Shown: positions 8,757 to 17,954, counted from the first letter of the stretch. The stretch is DNA of 64,000 nucleotides from Candidatus Poribacteria bacterium (GCA_016215705.1 JACRIR010000150.1:47842-111841); one strand, 5' to 3'. Translations and numbers: made by a program. Notes: a model not told the origin generated them from the sequence alone.

Positions 8757-9833
8757 TTATTCATGATAGACCGCCAGAATTCTCTCCGCCATTTCCTTCC
8801 ATGTCGGCACTGGATGGGCCATGACATTTGGTTTCTTTTGCCCGCACGCATTGTTTTGGCGGAGCATGCTGACGATTTCTTCAGCCATTCGTTCGGTGGA
8901 CAGAGGGTCCACGAGCCGGGTCGCTCCCGGCGCTATCTCGCTCATGGCGGAATTGTTGGAGGTCAGAACCGGCGCGCCACAGGCGAGCGCCTCGAGAATG
9001 GGAACGCCGAAACCCTCGTAGAGAGTTGTGAAAAGAAACAATCGCGCCCCCGAATAAAGCGCCGGAAGCTCTGCATCCTGAACGTAGCCGGGCAGCAGAA
9101 TCTCGCTTTCGCAATGATGCTCTTTCACGTATTCCAGAATCTGTTCCTTCCCGTACGCTAGCTTACCGGCAGCCACGAATTGCAGGTTTGCGCCCAATCG
9201 TTGTCGAGCCGACAAAAACGCATCGAACATGCGTAACATATTCTTTCGTATCGAGAGAGCGCCGACGAACAGAATGTAATCGGAAGCTATTCCGTATTTT
9301 GCTTTGATTTGCCGCACTTCAGCCTCCGGTCGGGGATAGAATTGGTCATCCACGCCCAAGTGAATCACGCAAATCTTCGATTCGGCCTTTGGGAAAAAGC
9401 GGACAAAATCGCGTCGTGTAGCATCCGAATCGCAGATAATGCGGTCAGCCCGCGCGGCGATGTCTCGATAGTGCGTAATCTTCCTTTCCCGAAACTTGGC
9501 GTCTGCGAACTGGTCGGAAACAAGCGAGAACACGTCGTGCACCGTTGCCACGAGCTTAGGACCACGAATCCTGGGGATTCGGGCGTCCGGCCCATGAAAC
9601 ACATCGATTCCCCGGCCTGAGAAGACCGGCTCCTGGAATAACTTAATCGTGGTCGTTTTCTTTCTGGGCGCATAAAAGCAACCGCGCCTTTTCCAACGAG
9701 AAAGCCGATAGAGGACAACATACTCGTTTTCGGTGTCCAGTTCTTCAAGATTCTCAATCAAACGGTGGACGTATTTGGCGATACCCGTTTTCTGCGGAAC
9801 GGCTGCTGAGCTGGCGTCGATCGCGATTCTCAT
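8757..9833 (-). CDS. GT4-family glycosyltransferase (LPS core)
   Basis: A 358-residue GT-B enzyme. It starts MRIAIDASSAAVPQKTGIAKYVHRLIENL, typical of mannosyl/rhamnosyl-type GT4 proteins. The donor lobe carries ILFVGALSIRKNMLRMFDAF, LLPGYVQDAELPALYSGARLFLFTTLYEGFGVPILEALACGAPVLTS with E-x7-E (EGFGVPILE), and the terminal region is normal. The ATG overlaps the stop of the upstream gene as ATGA, so translation is coupled. The gap to the next gene downstream (8678-8756) holds a TCATTCCCCGGC-type repeat. Substrate unknown. Confidence 0.9.
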   Translation of the reverse strand: MRIAIDASSAAVPQKTGIAKYVHRLIENLEELDTENEYVVLYRLSRWKRRGCFYAPRKKTTTIKLFQEPVFSGRGIDVFHGPDARIPRIRGPKLVATVHDVFSLVSDQFADAKFRERKITHYRDIAARADRIICDSDATRRDFVRFFPKAESKICVIHLGVDDQFYPRPEAEVRQIKAKYGIASDYILFVGALSIRKNMLRMFDAFLSARQRLGANLQFVAAGKLAYGKEQILEYVKEHHCESEILLPGYVQDAELPALYSGARLFLFTTLYEGFGVPILEALACGAPVLTSNNSAMSEIAPGATRLVDPLSTERMAEEIVSMLRQNNACGQKKPNVMAHPVPTWKEMAERILAVYHE

Positions 9834-10966
9834 TTCCGGAAGCCCTCAATCGTTCGTCGGTAGACTTCCAGTGTCTTCTGAACGGAAATCTTCGCAGAAA
9901 ATTCCTGCTCCACCCTTCTCCGGCCCGCTTTCCCCATCTGTTCCCGCATTTCCCTGGAGCGGCACAATTCCGCGATGCGCTCCCTCAGCGAATCAGAATC
10001 CCGCGGCGGAACGATGTAGCCCGTCACCCCATCCTCAGCAATCTCCTTGAGCCCTCCGTAGCTTGAACAGACGACGGGTTTCTGCATTGCCATGATTTCC
10101 TTCATGGAATAAGAGGAGGTATCGACTGCGATTGACGGCTGAACTCCGATGTCGAAGATGGATATGATCTCTCTGATGTCATTCCGCTGTCCTGCAAATA
10201 CGACATTGCGCGAGATGCGCAGTTGCTCGCAAAACTGTTTCAAACGCTCGAGTTCCTTGCCAAAGCCGACGGCGATTATCTTGATGTTCGCGAACTTCCC
10301 GTTGATCAAAGGCGCAGCCGCTTCGAACAGGTATTTGTGGCCTTTGTCCCAGTCGAGCCTGCCAACGAGCCCGATAACGATGTCGGTTTCGGAAATTCCA
10401 AGCTCTTTGCGAAGCTCCGGATCGGGTGGAATCGGGGCAAACTTGTCTGTGTCGACGCCGTTATGAATTACGCTGATCTCGCGCTTCTCGAAGACCGGAG
10501 ACTCCTCAAGCATTTCCTTCACGTAGTTACATACCGAGATCGTTCCATGCGCACACTCGCGGTGCAAGTACCTGTTCAAGAAATGATTCTTGACCGGATT
10601 CGTATTGTGAAGCGTGCGCACAAGTGGGAGCTTTTCCCTTGAGAGAAGGTTTGCCGCCGCCATAACCCAATGGTCCCTGGAGCCGTTTGCGTGAATCAAA
10701 TCAAGCCTATTCTCCGATCTGACCCTCAGAGCAAGCGCAACGTCCCTGGAAAAACTGACCGGCGTGAACCCCCTTCCGAAATCGAATCTGTCAAGCGTCT
10801 CGATGCCGTCCTTGCGGCAATCACGCGCAAGGAAGCTGTCGCGCGGGCATGCCACAAGAGGACGGTGGCCGAAGCGAAGCAGATGACAGGCAAGAATATG
10901 CACATAGACCCGCTGGCCGCCTCCGTGACGATGAAAGTTTGATATGAGGATTGCGTACGACATCAT
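9830..10966 (-). CDS. GT4-family glycosyltransferase (LPS core)
   Basis: A 378-residue GT-B enzyme. The acceptor lobe starts ILISNFHRHGGGQRVYVHILACHLLRFGH, with the GGGQR loop of GT4 enzymes. The donor lobe shows VIGLVGRLDWDKGHKYLFEAAAPL, VVFAGQRNDIREIISIFDIGVQPS and MKEIMAMQKPVVCSSYGGLKEIAEDGVTGYIVP. Residues before MKEIMAM (VDTSSYS) depart from the usual EG-G-x7-E, so the first acidic residue of the pair is not obvious. Two ATG codons in a row open the gene. Coupled to the next gene by ATGA. Likely LPS core assembly; substrate unknown. Confidence 0.88.
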   Translation of the reverse strand: MMSYAILISNFHRHGGGQRVYVHILACHLLRFGHRPLVACPRDSFLARDCRKDGIETLDRFDFGRGFTPVSFSRDVALALRVRSENRLDLIHANGSRDHWVMAAANLLSREKLPLVRTLHNTNPVKNHFLNRYLHRECAHGTISVCNYVKEMLEESPVFEKREISVIHNGVDTDKFAPIPPDPELRKELGISETDIVIGLVGRLDWDKGHKYLFEAAAPLINGKFANIKIIAVGFGKELERLKQFCEQLRISRNVVFAGQRNDIREIISIFDIGVQPSIAVDTSSYSMKEIMAMQKPVVCSSYGGLKEIAEDGVTGYIVPPRDSDSLRERIAELCRSREMREQMGKAGRRRVEQEFSAKISVQKTLEVYRRTIEGFRK

Positions 10967-11071
10967 TTATCCTGTTCGGTCAGACCTCGGAGAGCATGAA
11001 TGTTTCGAGCCTCCTCCCACTTCAGGTGGAAATTCCTTTGTATAGAAAAGAATATTCATGCAAGGGTGGAG

Positions 11072-12223
11072 TTACCCGGTCATTCGCCCCATTTTCAGGA
11101 CCTCTTCATAGATGCGCGCGACTTCTCTGGCCTGGCGATCCAGCCGAAACTTTTCACTTGCTTTCTTGAACGATTGGGCGGACATCGACCTGGCCACGTC
11201 GCGATTGCGGACAAGGTAACGGATGGCCTCGGCCAAAGCGTCCGGAGAATCCTCGATGATCAGGCCGTTTCGGCCGTGATCCACGATTTCGGGAAGCATT
11301 CCCCGGCGGGCCGCTATTATTGGTTTACCCATCGCCATCGCTTCCCTTACTGCGCGGCAGGTGCCATCGGTTCCCGGCATAAGATATATCAAGGCATCGA
11401 GACACGCAAGCGTGTCCACATAATCCTGGCCAACCTGGTAGCCCGCGAATTTCACGAAGTTCTCGAGCCGCATCCGACGAACGGGTTCGACCGCAACCTC
11501 GCGCATGTGCGTGCCTCTTCCTGCGATGAGAAGCCTTACCGCAGGGTCTCTCCCCGACACACGGCTTATCGCTTCGAGGATGACATTGAATCGACGATGA
11601 GGCTGGATTCTTGCCACCACTCCGAAAACGAAGTCTTCTTCGCAAAGCCCGAATCGCGAGCGCACACTCGGTGAGCCGTCAGCGCCATTGAATCGGTCGG
11701 TATCGACGGCGCCGCCCACGACCCAAATTCTTTCTTCGGGAAAATTGAATTGCTCGATAATGGACAGCTTCGCGGACTCGGACGCAACGAGCAGGCCGTC
11801 AGTCAACTTACGCAGCAGGTACCTGGTGCGAAAAGAGGGCTTCATTCCCTCGCCGGAATAGCTGCTTCGCACAACAACGGTCTTCTGGCCGGCTTTGCGC
11901 GCGGAGCGGCCACCCACAAGATGGTCGTTATCCATATGCGCATGAACAATTGTAGTACGGGCCTCTTTCAGGAAGGAGGGCATCCTGCGCAGGTCATACA
12001 TGTTGTCCTTGATATTCAAATGCTTGTTGAGCCTGAACCGCGTAATGGGCTCAAGGCCGCGTTCAGCGGCTGTGGCAAGAACGCTCTTGCTGCCGGTCTT
12101 TGATGACGTGCAGCACGCAAACATCACCCTATAGCCAATTTTCTTGAGCGAAGCGCAGAGATTAATCGCCGGTTCGGCCGGCCCGGTTAATTTCGTGTTA
12201 CTGAAGAGATGTAATATCCTCAT
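11072..12223 (-). CDS. GT4-family glycosyltransferase (LPS core)
   Basis: A 383-residue GT-B enzyme. It opens MRILHLFSNTKLTGPAEPAINLCASLKKIGY, in which GPAEPAI takes the place of the GG-E loop. The donor lobe has VFGVVARIQPHRRFNVILEAI, VKFAGYQVGQDYVDTLACLDALIYLMPGTDGTCRAVREAMAMGKPIIAARRGMLPEIVDHGRNGL; the aspartate-rich DGTCRAVREAM region occupies the E-x7-E position. Its start lies 26 bp inside the end of the upstream kinase gene. About 105 bp without a gene separate it from the next glycosyltransferase. Substrate unknown. Confidence 0.88.
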   Translation of the reverse strand: MRILHLFSNTKLTGPAEPAINLCASLKKIGYRVMFACCTSSKTGSKSVLATAAERGLEPITRFRLNKHLNIKDNMYDLRRMPSFLKEARTTIVHAHMDNDHLVGGRSARKAGQKTVVVRSSYSGEGMKPSFRTRYLLRKLTDGLLVASESAKLSIIEQFNFPEERIWVVGGAVDTDRFNGADGSPSVRSRFGLCEEDFVFGVVARIQPHRRFNVILEAISRVSGRDPAVRLLIAGRGTHMREVAVEPVRRMRLENFVKFAGYQVGQDYVDTLACLDALIYLMPGTDGTCRAVREAMAMGKPIIAARRGMLPEIVDHGRNGLIIEDSPDALAEAIRYLVRNRDVARSMSAQSFKKASEKFRLDRQAREVARIYEEVLKMGRMTG

Positions 12224-13940
12224 ATGCTTCTGATTCCTCGGGGTCAGGCCCCCGCAGAGCTTCGTCGATCCGCCGCGAAATCGCGACTCGCCGGCCGCTA
12301 ATCAGGCGGATGATGGACAAGAACAGCCTGTGCCTGAGCGTAATGTTCTGAACCCCGAAATACTCCTTGTAGAACCTGAGCCGATCGGTTGTCGTGATGC
12401 ACGTCGGGAGGCCATTGAGCTGAGCCAGGTTCTTGATTCGGCGCCGAAATGAGACCCGCCACGGGAACTCGACGCTGTCGGAATCCACGCAGTAGAATCG
12501 GACTTTGCCGTCACCGTCATTACGAACGAGTACGTTCTTTGGCGACAGGTCTTTCTGGTAGATTCTTTTTGCATGGAATTCCCTCAGAGCATGCGCGCCC
12601 GCTCTGACAAAGCTCCTTTTTCTCAGAATTTCCTGATGAGCAAGGCGGCCTGAGATGCGGAAATATGAGCGCTGCAGGAAGACATCGAGACGGGCAGCGT
12701 CGGATATCTCTTTCATAAGAAGGTAGCTGGTATGAAGCAACCCCAGTTTTCTTTCCTCGACAAGCGCGATGGGCTCAGCGCAGGGAACGTCGAGAATCCG
12801 GAGGAGATGACTCGCTTTCCACGCACGCCGACCGCGATGAATGTAGAACGTGTTTTCCAGGAATCTGATAATCCCGCGATTGGCGAACTGCTTGACATAA
12901 ATACTTTCGCCCGCGCCGCGCGGCAATGAGAACGCCGTAAGCATGCTCTTTTTTGTCTCCTTGATGAAGCCGGGCCCTTTCGATGCGGTGATTTGCCTGT
13001 GGCAGTTGATCGCGTCAAGTATCATGGCTTCATCAACATCGCGTCTTCGATAGATTCTGCTATTCATTCGCTCCTCAACGACAAATCTTCCACTCGTCTT
13101 CAGGCATCGCATTGCCCGACTCTTCTGACGTCGTCTCCGAAGAGACGCGGCGGCGACTAGAAGCCTGGCGAGCATCTCACCGATTTTGGCCGCCGAGGCT
13201 TCCGGGCAGTAGCCTGTGAGCACCTTGCGCAACTGGGATTGGTCCAGAAAACCATCCAGCGAGAAGATCATCTTGGCGAGGTCTGCAATACGTCTGCGAG
13301 ACGATAAATCGGATGCGTGACCTGCGGAATGAAGATCGACCAGCCATAGTTTCGGCGGAGCGGTCCCCGTTTCCACAAGGATGTTACCCGTGTGGAGGTC
13401 GGGATGCCAGAACCCGGCAGAATGCATTTGCCGGATTAGCCTGCCGAGAGAACCCAGGAACGCATCAATGGCTTCCGAAACGAGAACGGACTCCTTATTG
13501 GTCAAGCGCGAAAGTTCCTTGACAATATATCCGCTCAACGTATCGCATTCAGGAAGCGCGCGTTGAATGAGCGCACAACCGGTTACGACACCCCCCGAAC
13601 TGCGCTCGCCGAACGCCAGCGGCTCCGCAACCGGAAGACCGGTGTCGAACATTTGTCCCGACATTCTCCATTCCGCCTTCGCCTTTGAAGCGCGGAACAA
13701 TGTCTTGAGTCGCTCGGCCGGTCGCTCGTATTTGTGGACTTTGACAAACATATCAGGAGAGGAGTCGCGAGATGAGATGATGAATGAATCACGAAGCAGT
13801 TTGTGTTTGATCACGCGCACTTCAGGCGAAGTCTCGCCCGATAGAGCAAGAGGAATGACTCTTTCCTTGATGGCATGGGCGAATTCCGTCCTGGCGGTCC
13901 AGCGATACCCCAATAGGCCGAAACAGACATATCTCTCCAT
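12198..13940 (-). CDS. Two-domain Kdo/heptose-kinase-like protein (tandem WaaP/KdkA domains)
   Basis: 580 residues from the ATG at 13940, chosen because AGGGAAGAG lies about 10 bp upstream; a frame back to 13967 overlaps the preceding gene. Two protein-kinase-fold domains of the LPS-kinase type appear in series. The first has FVKVHK (K67), MHSAGFWHPDLHTGNIL (catalytic D181, N186) and LWLVDLHSA (metal-binding D202). The second has SIYVKQF (K350), FHAKRIYQKDLSPKNVLV (D464, N469) and FYCVDSDSV (D486). In the second the usual histidine of HxD is Gln. Family members are about 250-300 residues, so this is a fusion or internal duplication. Likely phosphorylates inner-core Kdo or heptose; which domain is active is unknown. 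Confidence 0.82.
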   Translation of the reverse strand: MERYVCFGLLGYRWTARTEFAHAIKERVIPLALSGETSPEVRVIKHKLLRDSFIISSRDSSPDMFVKVHKYERPAERLKTLFRASKAKAEWRMSGQMFDTGLPVAEPLAFGERSSGGVVTGCALIQRALPECDTLSGYIVKELSRLTNKESVLVSEAIDAFLGSLGRLIRQMHSAGFWHPDLHTGNILVETGTAPPKLWLVDLHSAGHASDLSSRRRIADLAKMIFSLDGFLDQSQLRKVLTGYCPEASAAKIGEMLARLLVAAASLRRRRQKSRAMRCLKTSGRFVVEERMNSRIYRRRDVDEAMILDAINCHRQITASKGPGFIKETKKSMLTAFSLPRGAGESIYVKQFANRGIIRFLENTFYIHRGRRAWKASHLLRILDVPCAEPIALVEERKLGLLHTSYLLMKEISDAARLDVFLQRSYFRISGRLAHQEILRKRSFVRAGAHALREFHAKRIYQKDLSPKNVLVRNDGDGKVRFYCVDSDSVEFPWRVSFRRRIKNLAQLNGLPTCITTTDRLRFYKEYFGVQNITLRHRLFLSIIRLISGRRVAISRRIDEALRGPDPEESEAYEDITSLQ

Positions 13941-13947
13941 TACGGAA

Positions 13948-14781
13948 TCAGCTCTTCCCTCGCACACTTTCAGGCCGGGCGGCTGCGGCGGTTGGGCCTT
14001 GACGCTCGGGCTCTCCCACTTTCCGCGGCGCTTCCCTAACGCTCATTTCCCATAGCCTGGCATATTTGGTGAACACGCTGAAAGCGGCGAGCATGCTTAA
14101 CACAAGTCCGTGTTTTCCATCGAGGAACCCGAGACGCATAACGTACATTTTCAAGAACCGCATACATGGCCGGATAGAAAGGTTAGTCCATGATGGGCTC
14201 CGTTCGCCGGACTTAAGGTCCCCCGCCGCCCACTTCGTATAGCGAAGAAACTTCTCGAAATACTGATCGAGGTTTCTATAGGTATAGTGATAAAGGGGTC
14301 CATCGAGGTACCCCCTCTTGCCTTCGACTTCGATGCAGGCGTGCACTTGCCGGTCCTGGTATCGCCCACGCTCTTTATTAAACAATCTCAAAACGTAGTC
14401 CTTCTCCCAGCCGCCGTGCATGATGGGTTTTCCCAGGAAGAAGCTCTGCCGCTGGACAAAGAACCCGTCGAAGTCCTTCGGATTCTCAAGAACCCGGCAT
14501 ATTGATTGCCGGAGACGCTCGCTCACGCGCTCGTCGGAATCGACAATCATGACCCACTTATGAGTGGCCTGCGGAATCGCCCAGTTTTTCTGCGCAGCCG
14601 AGTTGACGTACTCATGCTGGGCGATCCTGTCGGTGTATTCTCTGCATATCTCAAGCGTGCGATCCGTACTGAAAGAATCCACGACGAAGATTTCATCGGC
14701 CCACTTGACCGAATCGAGACATTCACGAATATTCCCCTCTTCGTTGTATGCGGGAATCAGGATTGTCAGCGGCTCACGCAT
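13948..14781 (-). CDS. GT2-family glycosyltransferase, WaaE/KdtX-like
   Basis: A GT-A inverting glycosyltransferase of 277 residues. MREPLTILIPAYNEEGNIRECLDSVKWADEIFVVDSFSTDRTLEICREY is the nucleotide-sugar domain start; VMIVDSDERVS is the DxD motif region, and DGFFVQRQSFFLGKPIMHGGWEKDYVLRLF is typical of the WaaE group that adds glucose to LPS-core heptose. The ATG at 14781 has AGGA upstream and sits just past the hldC stop; the frame extends upstream to 14805 but would overlap hldC. Position between hldC and the kinase supports a core-LPS role. Exact sugar not provable. Confidence 0.85.
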   Translation of the reverse strand: MREPLTILIPAYNEEGNIRECLDSVKWADEIFVVDSFSTDRTLEICREYTDRIAQHEYVNSAAQKNWAIPQATHKWVMIVDSDERVSERLRQSICRVLENPKDFDGFFVQRQSFFLGKPIMHGGWEKDYVLRLFNKERGRYQDRQVHACIEVEGKRGYLDGPLYHYTYRNLDQYFEKFLRYTKWAAGDLKSGERSPSWTNLSIRPCMRFLKMYVMRLGFLDGKHGLVLSMLAAFSVFTKYARLWEMSVREAPRKVGEPERQGPTAAAARPESVRGKS

Positions 14782-14782
14782 C

Positions 14783-15265
14783 TTATTTCCTGCCTGAATT
14801 CGCAATCTTCTCGATAATAGCCGTGGATGAGTGCCGCTTTGCGTCGCCTACGATGGCTATCTCACCGCCATAGGAAAGAACCGTCTCCCGCTCCGGCACG
14901 CTTTCCTGTGTGTAGTCGGTCCCCTTTGCGTGAACATGTGGTTTCATCTTCAGCAACAGCGAATCGACCGTAGGTTCATCGAACAACGTCAGGTAGTCAA
15001 TCATCTCGAGAGATTCCAGAATCTCAACTCGCTCGTCATCCGACATTACCGGCCGGTTCGGTTTGCCGAGGCGAATCATCGATTTGTCGCTGTTAACCGC
15101 GACGACGAGCACGTCGCCTTCGCGTTTTGCGCCACGCAGATAGCGTATGTGGCCGACGTGGAGCACGTCAAAGCAGCCATTAGCCATGACGATACGTTTG
15201 CCCTGCTTCTTGAGGGTCTCGATCATTTTGACCAGAGTGTTGCGATTTCTTATCAGTTTGGTCAT
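14783..15265 (-). CDS. hldC: D-glycero-beta-D-manno-heptose 1-phosphate adenylyltransferase (HldC / RfaE domain II)
   Basis: A 160-residue nucleotidyltransferase that makes ADP-D-glycero-D-manno-heptose, the precursor of the LPS-core heptoses. MANGCFDVLHVGHIRYL contains the HxGH motif (36-39) of the cytidylyltransferase superfamily, followed by VVAVNSDKSMIRLGKPNRPVMSDDERVEIL and the terminal HSSTAIIEKI equivalent to the STT/SS-I-I signature. In E. coli the function is the C-terminal half of HldE. Here it is a separate frame that overlaps the hldA gene by 86 bp. The ATG at 15265 gives the family's full N-terminus. Confidence 0.93.
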   Translation of the reverse strand: MTKLIRNRNTLVKMIETLKKQGKRIVMANGCFDVLHVGHIRYLRGAKREGDVLVVAVNSDKSMIRLGKPNRPVMSDDERVEILESLEMIDYLTLFDEPTVDSLLLKMKPHVHAKGTDYTQESVPERETVLSYGGEIAIVGDAKRHSSTAIIEKIANSGRK

Positions 15266-16262
15266 TGGTTTGGCCTGTGATGAGTTCCAGAATCTCCTCG
15301 CGTGTCGTCGTTGCCGTGCCGCTTTTCATGACGACGAGCGCAGCCGCAAAATTCGCCAGATTGGCGGATTCCGCAAATGTGCCGCCGGCAAGCAGTCCAA
15401 GTGTGGCCGTTGCGGCAACCGTGTCGCCCGCCCCCGAGACATCGACTATATCTTCGCCTCCGCAGATGGGGATATCGACGGTCGGCGCATCTTTTTCAAA
15501 AAGCATCATGCCGCGGTTGCCGCGAGTTATCAGGACCGCCGCGTTTCCCGTGCATTCGAGAAGTTTCCGGCCCGCCCTGACGACGTCGGCCTCCGATGTA
15601 ATCGCGATACCTGTCGCCGCCTCGGCCTCGGCCTCGTTCGGCGTAGCAAGCGCAACACCTGTGAGCTCGCAGAGCCGCGAACGCGAATCCACCACGACAA
15701 CTTTCTCGCGGGCCAGTTTCTTGATCAATTGCATAAGACGCGGACACATTACGTCGTAGTCGTAGTCCGAGACGATGATTCCATCGATCTCCGGCACAAT
15801 CGCATCCAGCCGCTCGACCAGAAGATTCTCCGTTGCGGGGGAAATCGGATTCGACGGCTCGCGATCAATGCGTATCACCTGCTGCTTTGTTGTGTGCAAG
15901 TCACCCGCCATGATTCGCGTCTTGGTGATCGTATGGCGGGTCTCATCCACAACAATCCCCATAGGTCGAGCGAGGCGTCCATCAAAAAACTGGATGACTG
16001 CGTGGCCCGGAGCGTCGTTGCCGACGACTCCGATTGGGTGGACAGTGGCTCCCAGTGCCATGAGGTTGTGCGCCGTGTTGGCGGCGCTTCCGGGAACGAG
16101 CTTCTCGCTTTCATGGCGGACCACTATGACGGGCGCCTCGCGCGATAGTTTGTGTGGCTTTCCGAAAATATAGATATCGGCGACCATGTCACCGACGACC
16201 GCGACATGGGCATTGCCGAAATTCTCAAGAAGCTGTCGATATCTTTCTTTCTCGATCATCAT
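15180..16262 (-). CDS. hldA: D-beta-D-heptose 7-phosphate kinase (HldA / RfaE domain I)
   Basis: A 360-residue PfkB/ribokinase-fold kinase that phosphorylates heptose-7-phosphate to the 1,7-bisphosphate. It has VAVVGDMVADIYIFGKPHKLSREAPVIVV near the N-terminus, PGSAANTAHNLMALGATVHPIGVVGNDAPG (substrate pocket), and IVDVSGAGDTVAATATLGLLAGG, with the PfkB catalytic GAGD. The catalytic domain ends near EEILELITG; the following ~30 hydrophilic residues (NDQTDKKSQHSGQNDRDPQE...) are read in the region shared with hldC and have no family counterpart. Its ATG overlaps the transaldolase stop as TAATG. Confidence 0.93.
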   Translation of the reverse strand: MMIEKERYRQLLENFGNAHVAVVGDMVADIYIFGKPHKLSREAPVIVVRHESEKLVPGSAANTAHNLMALGATVHPIGVVGNDAPGHAVIQFFDGRLARPMGIVVDETRHTITKTRIMAGDLHTTKQQVIRIDREPSNPISPATENLLVERLDAIVPEIDGIIVSDYDYDVMCPRLMQLIKKLAREKVVVVDSRSRLCELTGVALATPNEAEAEAATGIAITSEADVVRAGRKLLECTGNAAVLITRGNRGMMLFEKDAPTVDIPICGGEDIVDVSGAGDTVAATATLGLLAGGTFAESANLANFAAALVVMKSGTATTTREEILELITGQTNDQTDKKSQHSGQNDRDPQEAGQTYRHG

Positions 16263-16912
16263 TACTTCTTGAATTTCTTCGCATCCTCGAGGAACGCTGC
16301 GATACCGGCATCGGTAAGCGGATGCTTCTCCATCATTTCGAGAACCTTCGGAGGGATGGTCAGAACGTCGGCCCCCATCAGGCCCGCCTGGATCACATGT
16401 AACGGATGTCTGATGCTCGCGACGATGACCTCGGTCTCCATCGTCGGATAGTTGTTATATATACTCATGATCTGCGAAATCAGCTCCATTCCGTCGGTGC
16501 TTATGTCGTCCAGCCTTCCGACGAACGGGCTAACGTAGCTCGCGCCCGCCTTGGCAGCCAGGATTGCCTGCGTCGGCGAAAAGATAAGGGTGACGTTGCT
16601 CTTGATGCCTTCGTCCGCAAGTATCTTGACGGTTTTTAGTCCCTCTTTCATCATCGGAATCTTTATGACAATGTTCTTGGCCCACTTCGCGATGCCTCGG
16701 GCCTCCTTCACCATCTCGTCGCATTTGAGGCTGAGCACTTCGGCATTGACCGGTCTGCCTTCGACAACCGCACATATCTCCTTGACGATTTTCTCGGGGT
16801 TGTCGCCCTCTTTCGCCACAAGCGTCGGGTTCGTCGTGACTCCGTCCACGATTCCGAGCGCCATAGCCTCTTTGATTGCCTTCACGTTGGCGGTGTCAAC
16901 AAAGATTTTCAT
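16262..16912 (-). CDS. tal: Short transaldolase / fructose-6-phosphate aldolase-like enzyme
   Basis: A 216-residue TIM-barrel aldolase of the compact Fsa/TalC group. [36 protein letters not shown] is the N-terminal signature; [11 protein letters not shown] holds the Schiff-base lysine at about K84; [30 protein letters not shown] follows. Transaldolase activity would make sedoheptulose-7-phosphate, the starting point of the heptose pathway whose next genes (hldA, hldC) are translationally coupled to it. Sequence alone does not separate transaldolase from fructose-6-phosphate aldolase activity; the context favours the former. Confidence 0.9.
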   Translation of the reverse strand: MKIFVDTANVKAIKEAMALGIVDGVTTNPTLVAKEGDNPEKIVKEICAVVEGRPVNAEVLSLKCDEMVKEARGIAKWAKNIVIKIPMMKEGLKTVKILADEGIKSNVTLIFSPTQAILAAKAGASYVSPFVGRLDDISTDGMELISQIMSIYNNYPTMETEVIVASIRHPLHVIQAGLMGADVLTIPPKVLEMMEKHPLTDAGIAAFLEDAKKFKK

Positions 16913-17119
16913 TTCTGCCTCTCCCCTTACTCCCTTTAGATTTTGGATTTTAGATTGTGAAGAAATTCAACCCGCAAGGATACACTGATGTCATCAGTCG
17001 AAAACCAAGAAGGCTACGAAATACTTCCCATCTCTTCTTGCCTCTTTTCCTTTTGACCTTGGATCTTTAACCTTCGACTTCAGACTCTCTTTTCCCTTTT
17101 CCCCCTGCTTCATGGAAGC

Positions 17120-17947
17120 TCATTCCCATTTTCGTACAATCGCTGCAATCTCCATCGCTTGTCTGACGAGTCCCTCCATCTTTGCGAGCGGCACCATGCT
17201 TGCGGCGTCGCACTTCGCTTCGGGCGGCGACGGATGACACTCGATGAAAAGCGCGTCGCTTCCCGCGGCCACGCCTGCACGGACCAGATGCGGCACATAC
17301 TCCGGCTTCCCGCCGCGAGGGTCCTTGCTCGGAACGCCATAGATTCGGATGATATGCGTCGCGTCGAAAACCACGGGGAAGCCAAGCGCCTGCATCGTCG
17401 GAATCGCGCACATATCCGACACGAGATTATTATATCCGAAGCACGAGCCCCTTTCAGTCAGTAGAATCCGATTGTTGCCCGTGCTCAGGATTTTGCCCGT
17501 TGCGCTCGACATCCCCTCGGGCGAGAGAAACTGTCCCTTCTTCACGTTCACCGGCTTCCCTGCCGCACCGGCCTTCAACAAAAGACTCGTCTGCTGGCAG
17601 AGATACGCCGGAATCTGCAGGACATCGAGCGTTTCAGCCGCCACGTCCACGTCCGTAGTCCGGTGAACGTCGGAGAGAACCGGCAGGCCGAATTCCTGCT
17701 TCACATTTCTAAGCGCCTTGAGACCATCGACAAGCCCCGGCCCGATATAATTTTTCTCGGAGCCGCGGTTGTCCTTTTCATATGAAGCCTTGAAAATAAT
17801 TGGAATCCCCAGCTTCTCCCTCAGCGAGACCAGATATTTTGCAACTTCGAAGGCTGTGGTCTCCTCTTCAAGGACGCACGGGCCGGCAATCAAAGCGAGG
17901 GGGTGTCCGTGTCCAATAACGACATTGTCAATCCTCACATCTTGCAT
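17120..17947 (-). CDS. kdsA: 3-deoxy-8-phosphooctulonate synthase KdsA
   Basis: A 275-residue aldolase that condenses PEP with arabinose-5-phosphate to Kdo-8-phosphate. Signature pieces: LIAGPCVLEEETTAFEVAKYL, IIFKASYEKDNRGSEKNYIGPGL, PVLSDVHRTTDVDVAAETLDVLQIPAYLCQQTSLL, VNVKKGQFLSPEGM, LLTERGSCFGYNNLVSDM and VFDATHIIRIYG. Full length. It starts 7 bp after the stop of the upstream Kdo-kinase-like gene and is followed by a 207-bp gene-free spacer before the transaldolase gene. First step of the Kdo branch that kdsB completes further down the cluster. Confidence 0.97.
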   Translation of the reverse strand: MQDVRIDNVVIGHGHPLALIAGPCVLEEETTAFEVAKYLVSLREKLGIPIIFKASYEKDNRGSEKNYIGPGLVDGLKALRNVKQEFGLPVLSDVHRTTDVDVAAETLDVLQIPAYLCQQTSLLLKAGAAGKPVNVKKGQFLSPEGMSSATGKILSTGNNRILLTERGSCFGYNNLVSDMCAIPTMQALGFPVVFDATHIIRIYGVPSKDPRGGKPEYVPHLVRAGVAAGSDALFIECHPSPPEAKCDAASMVPLAKMEGLVRQAMEIAAIVRKWE

Positions 17948-17954
17948 TGTGGGT

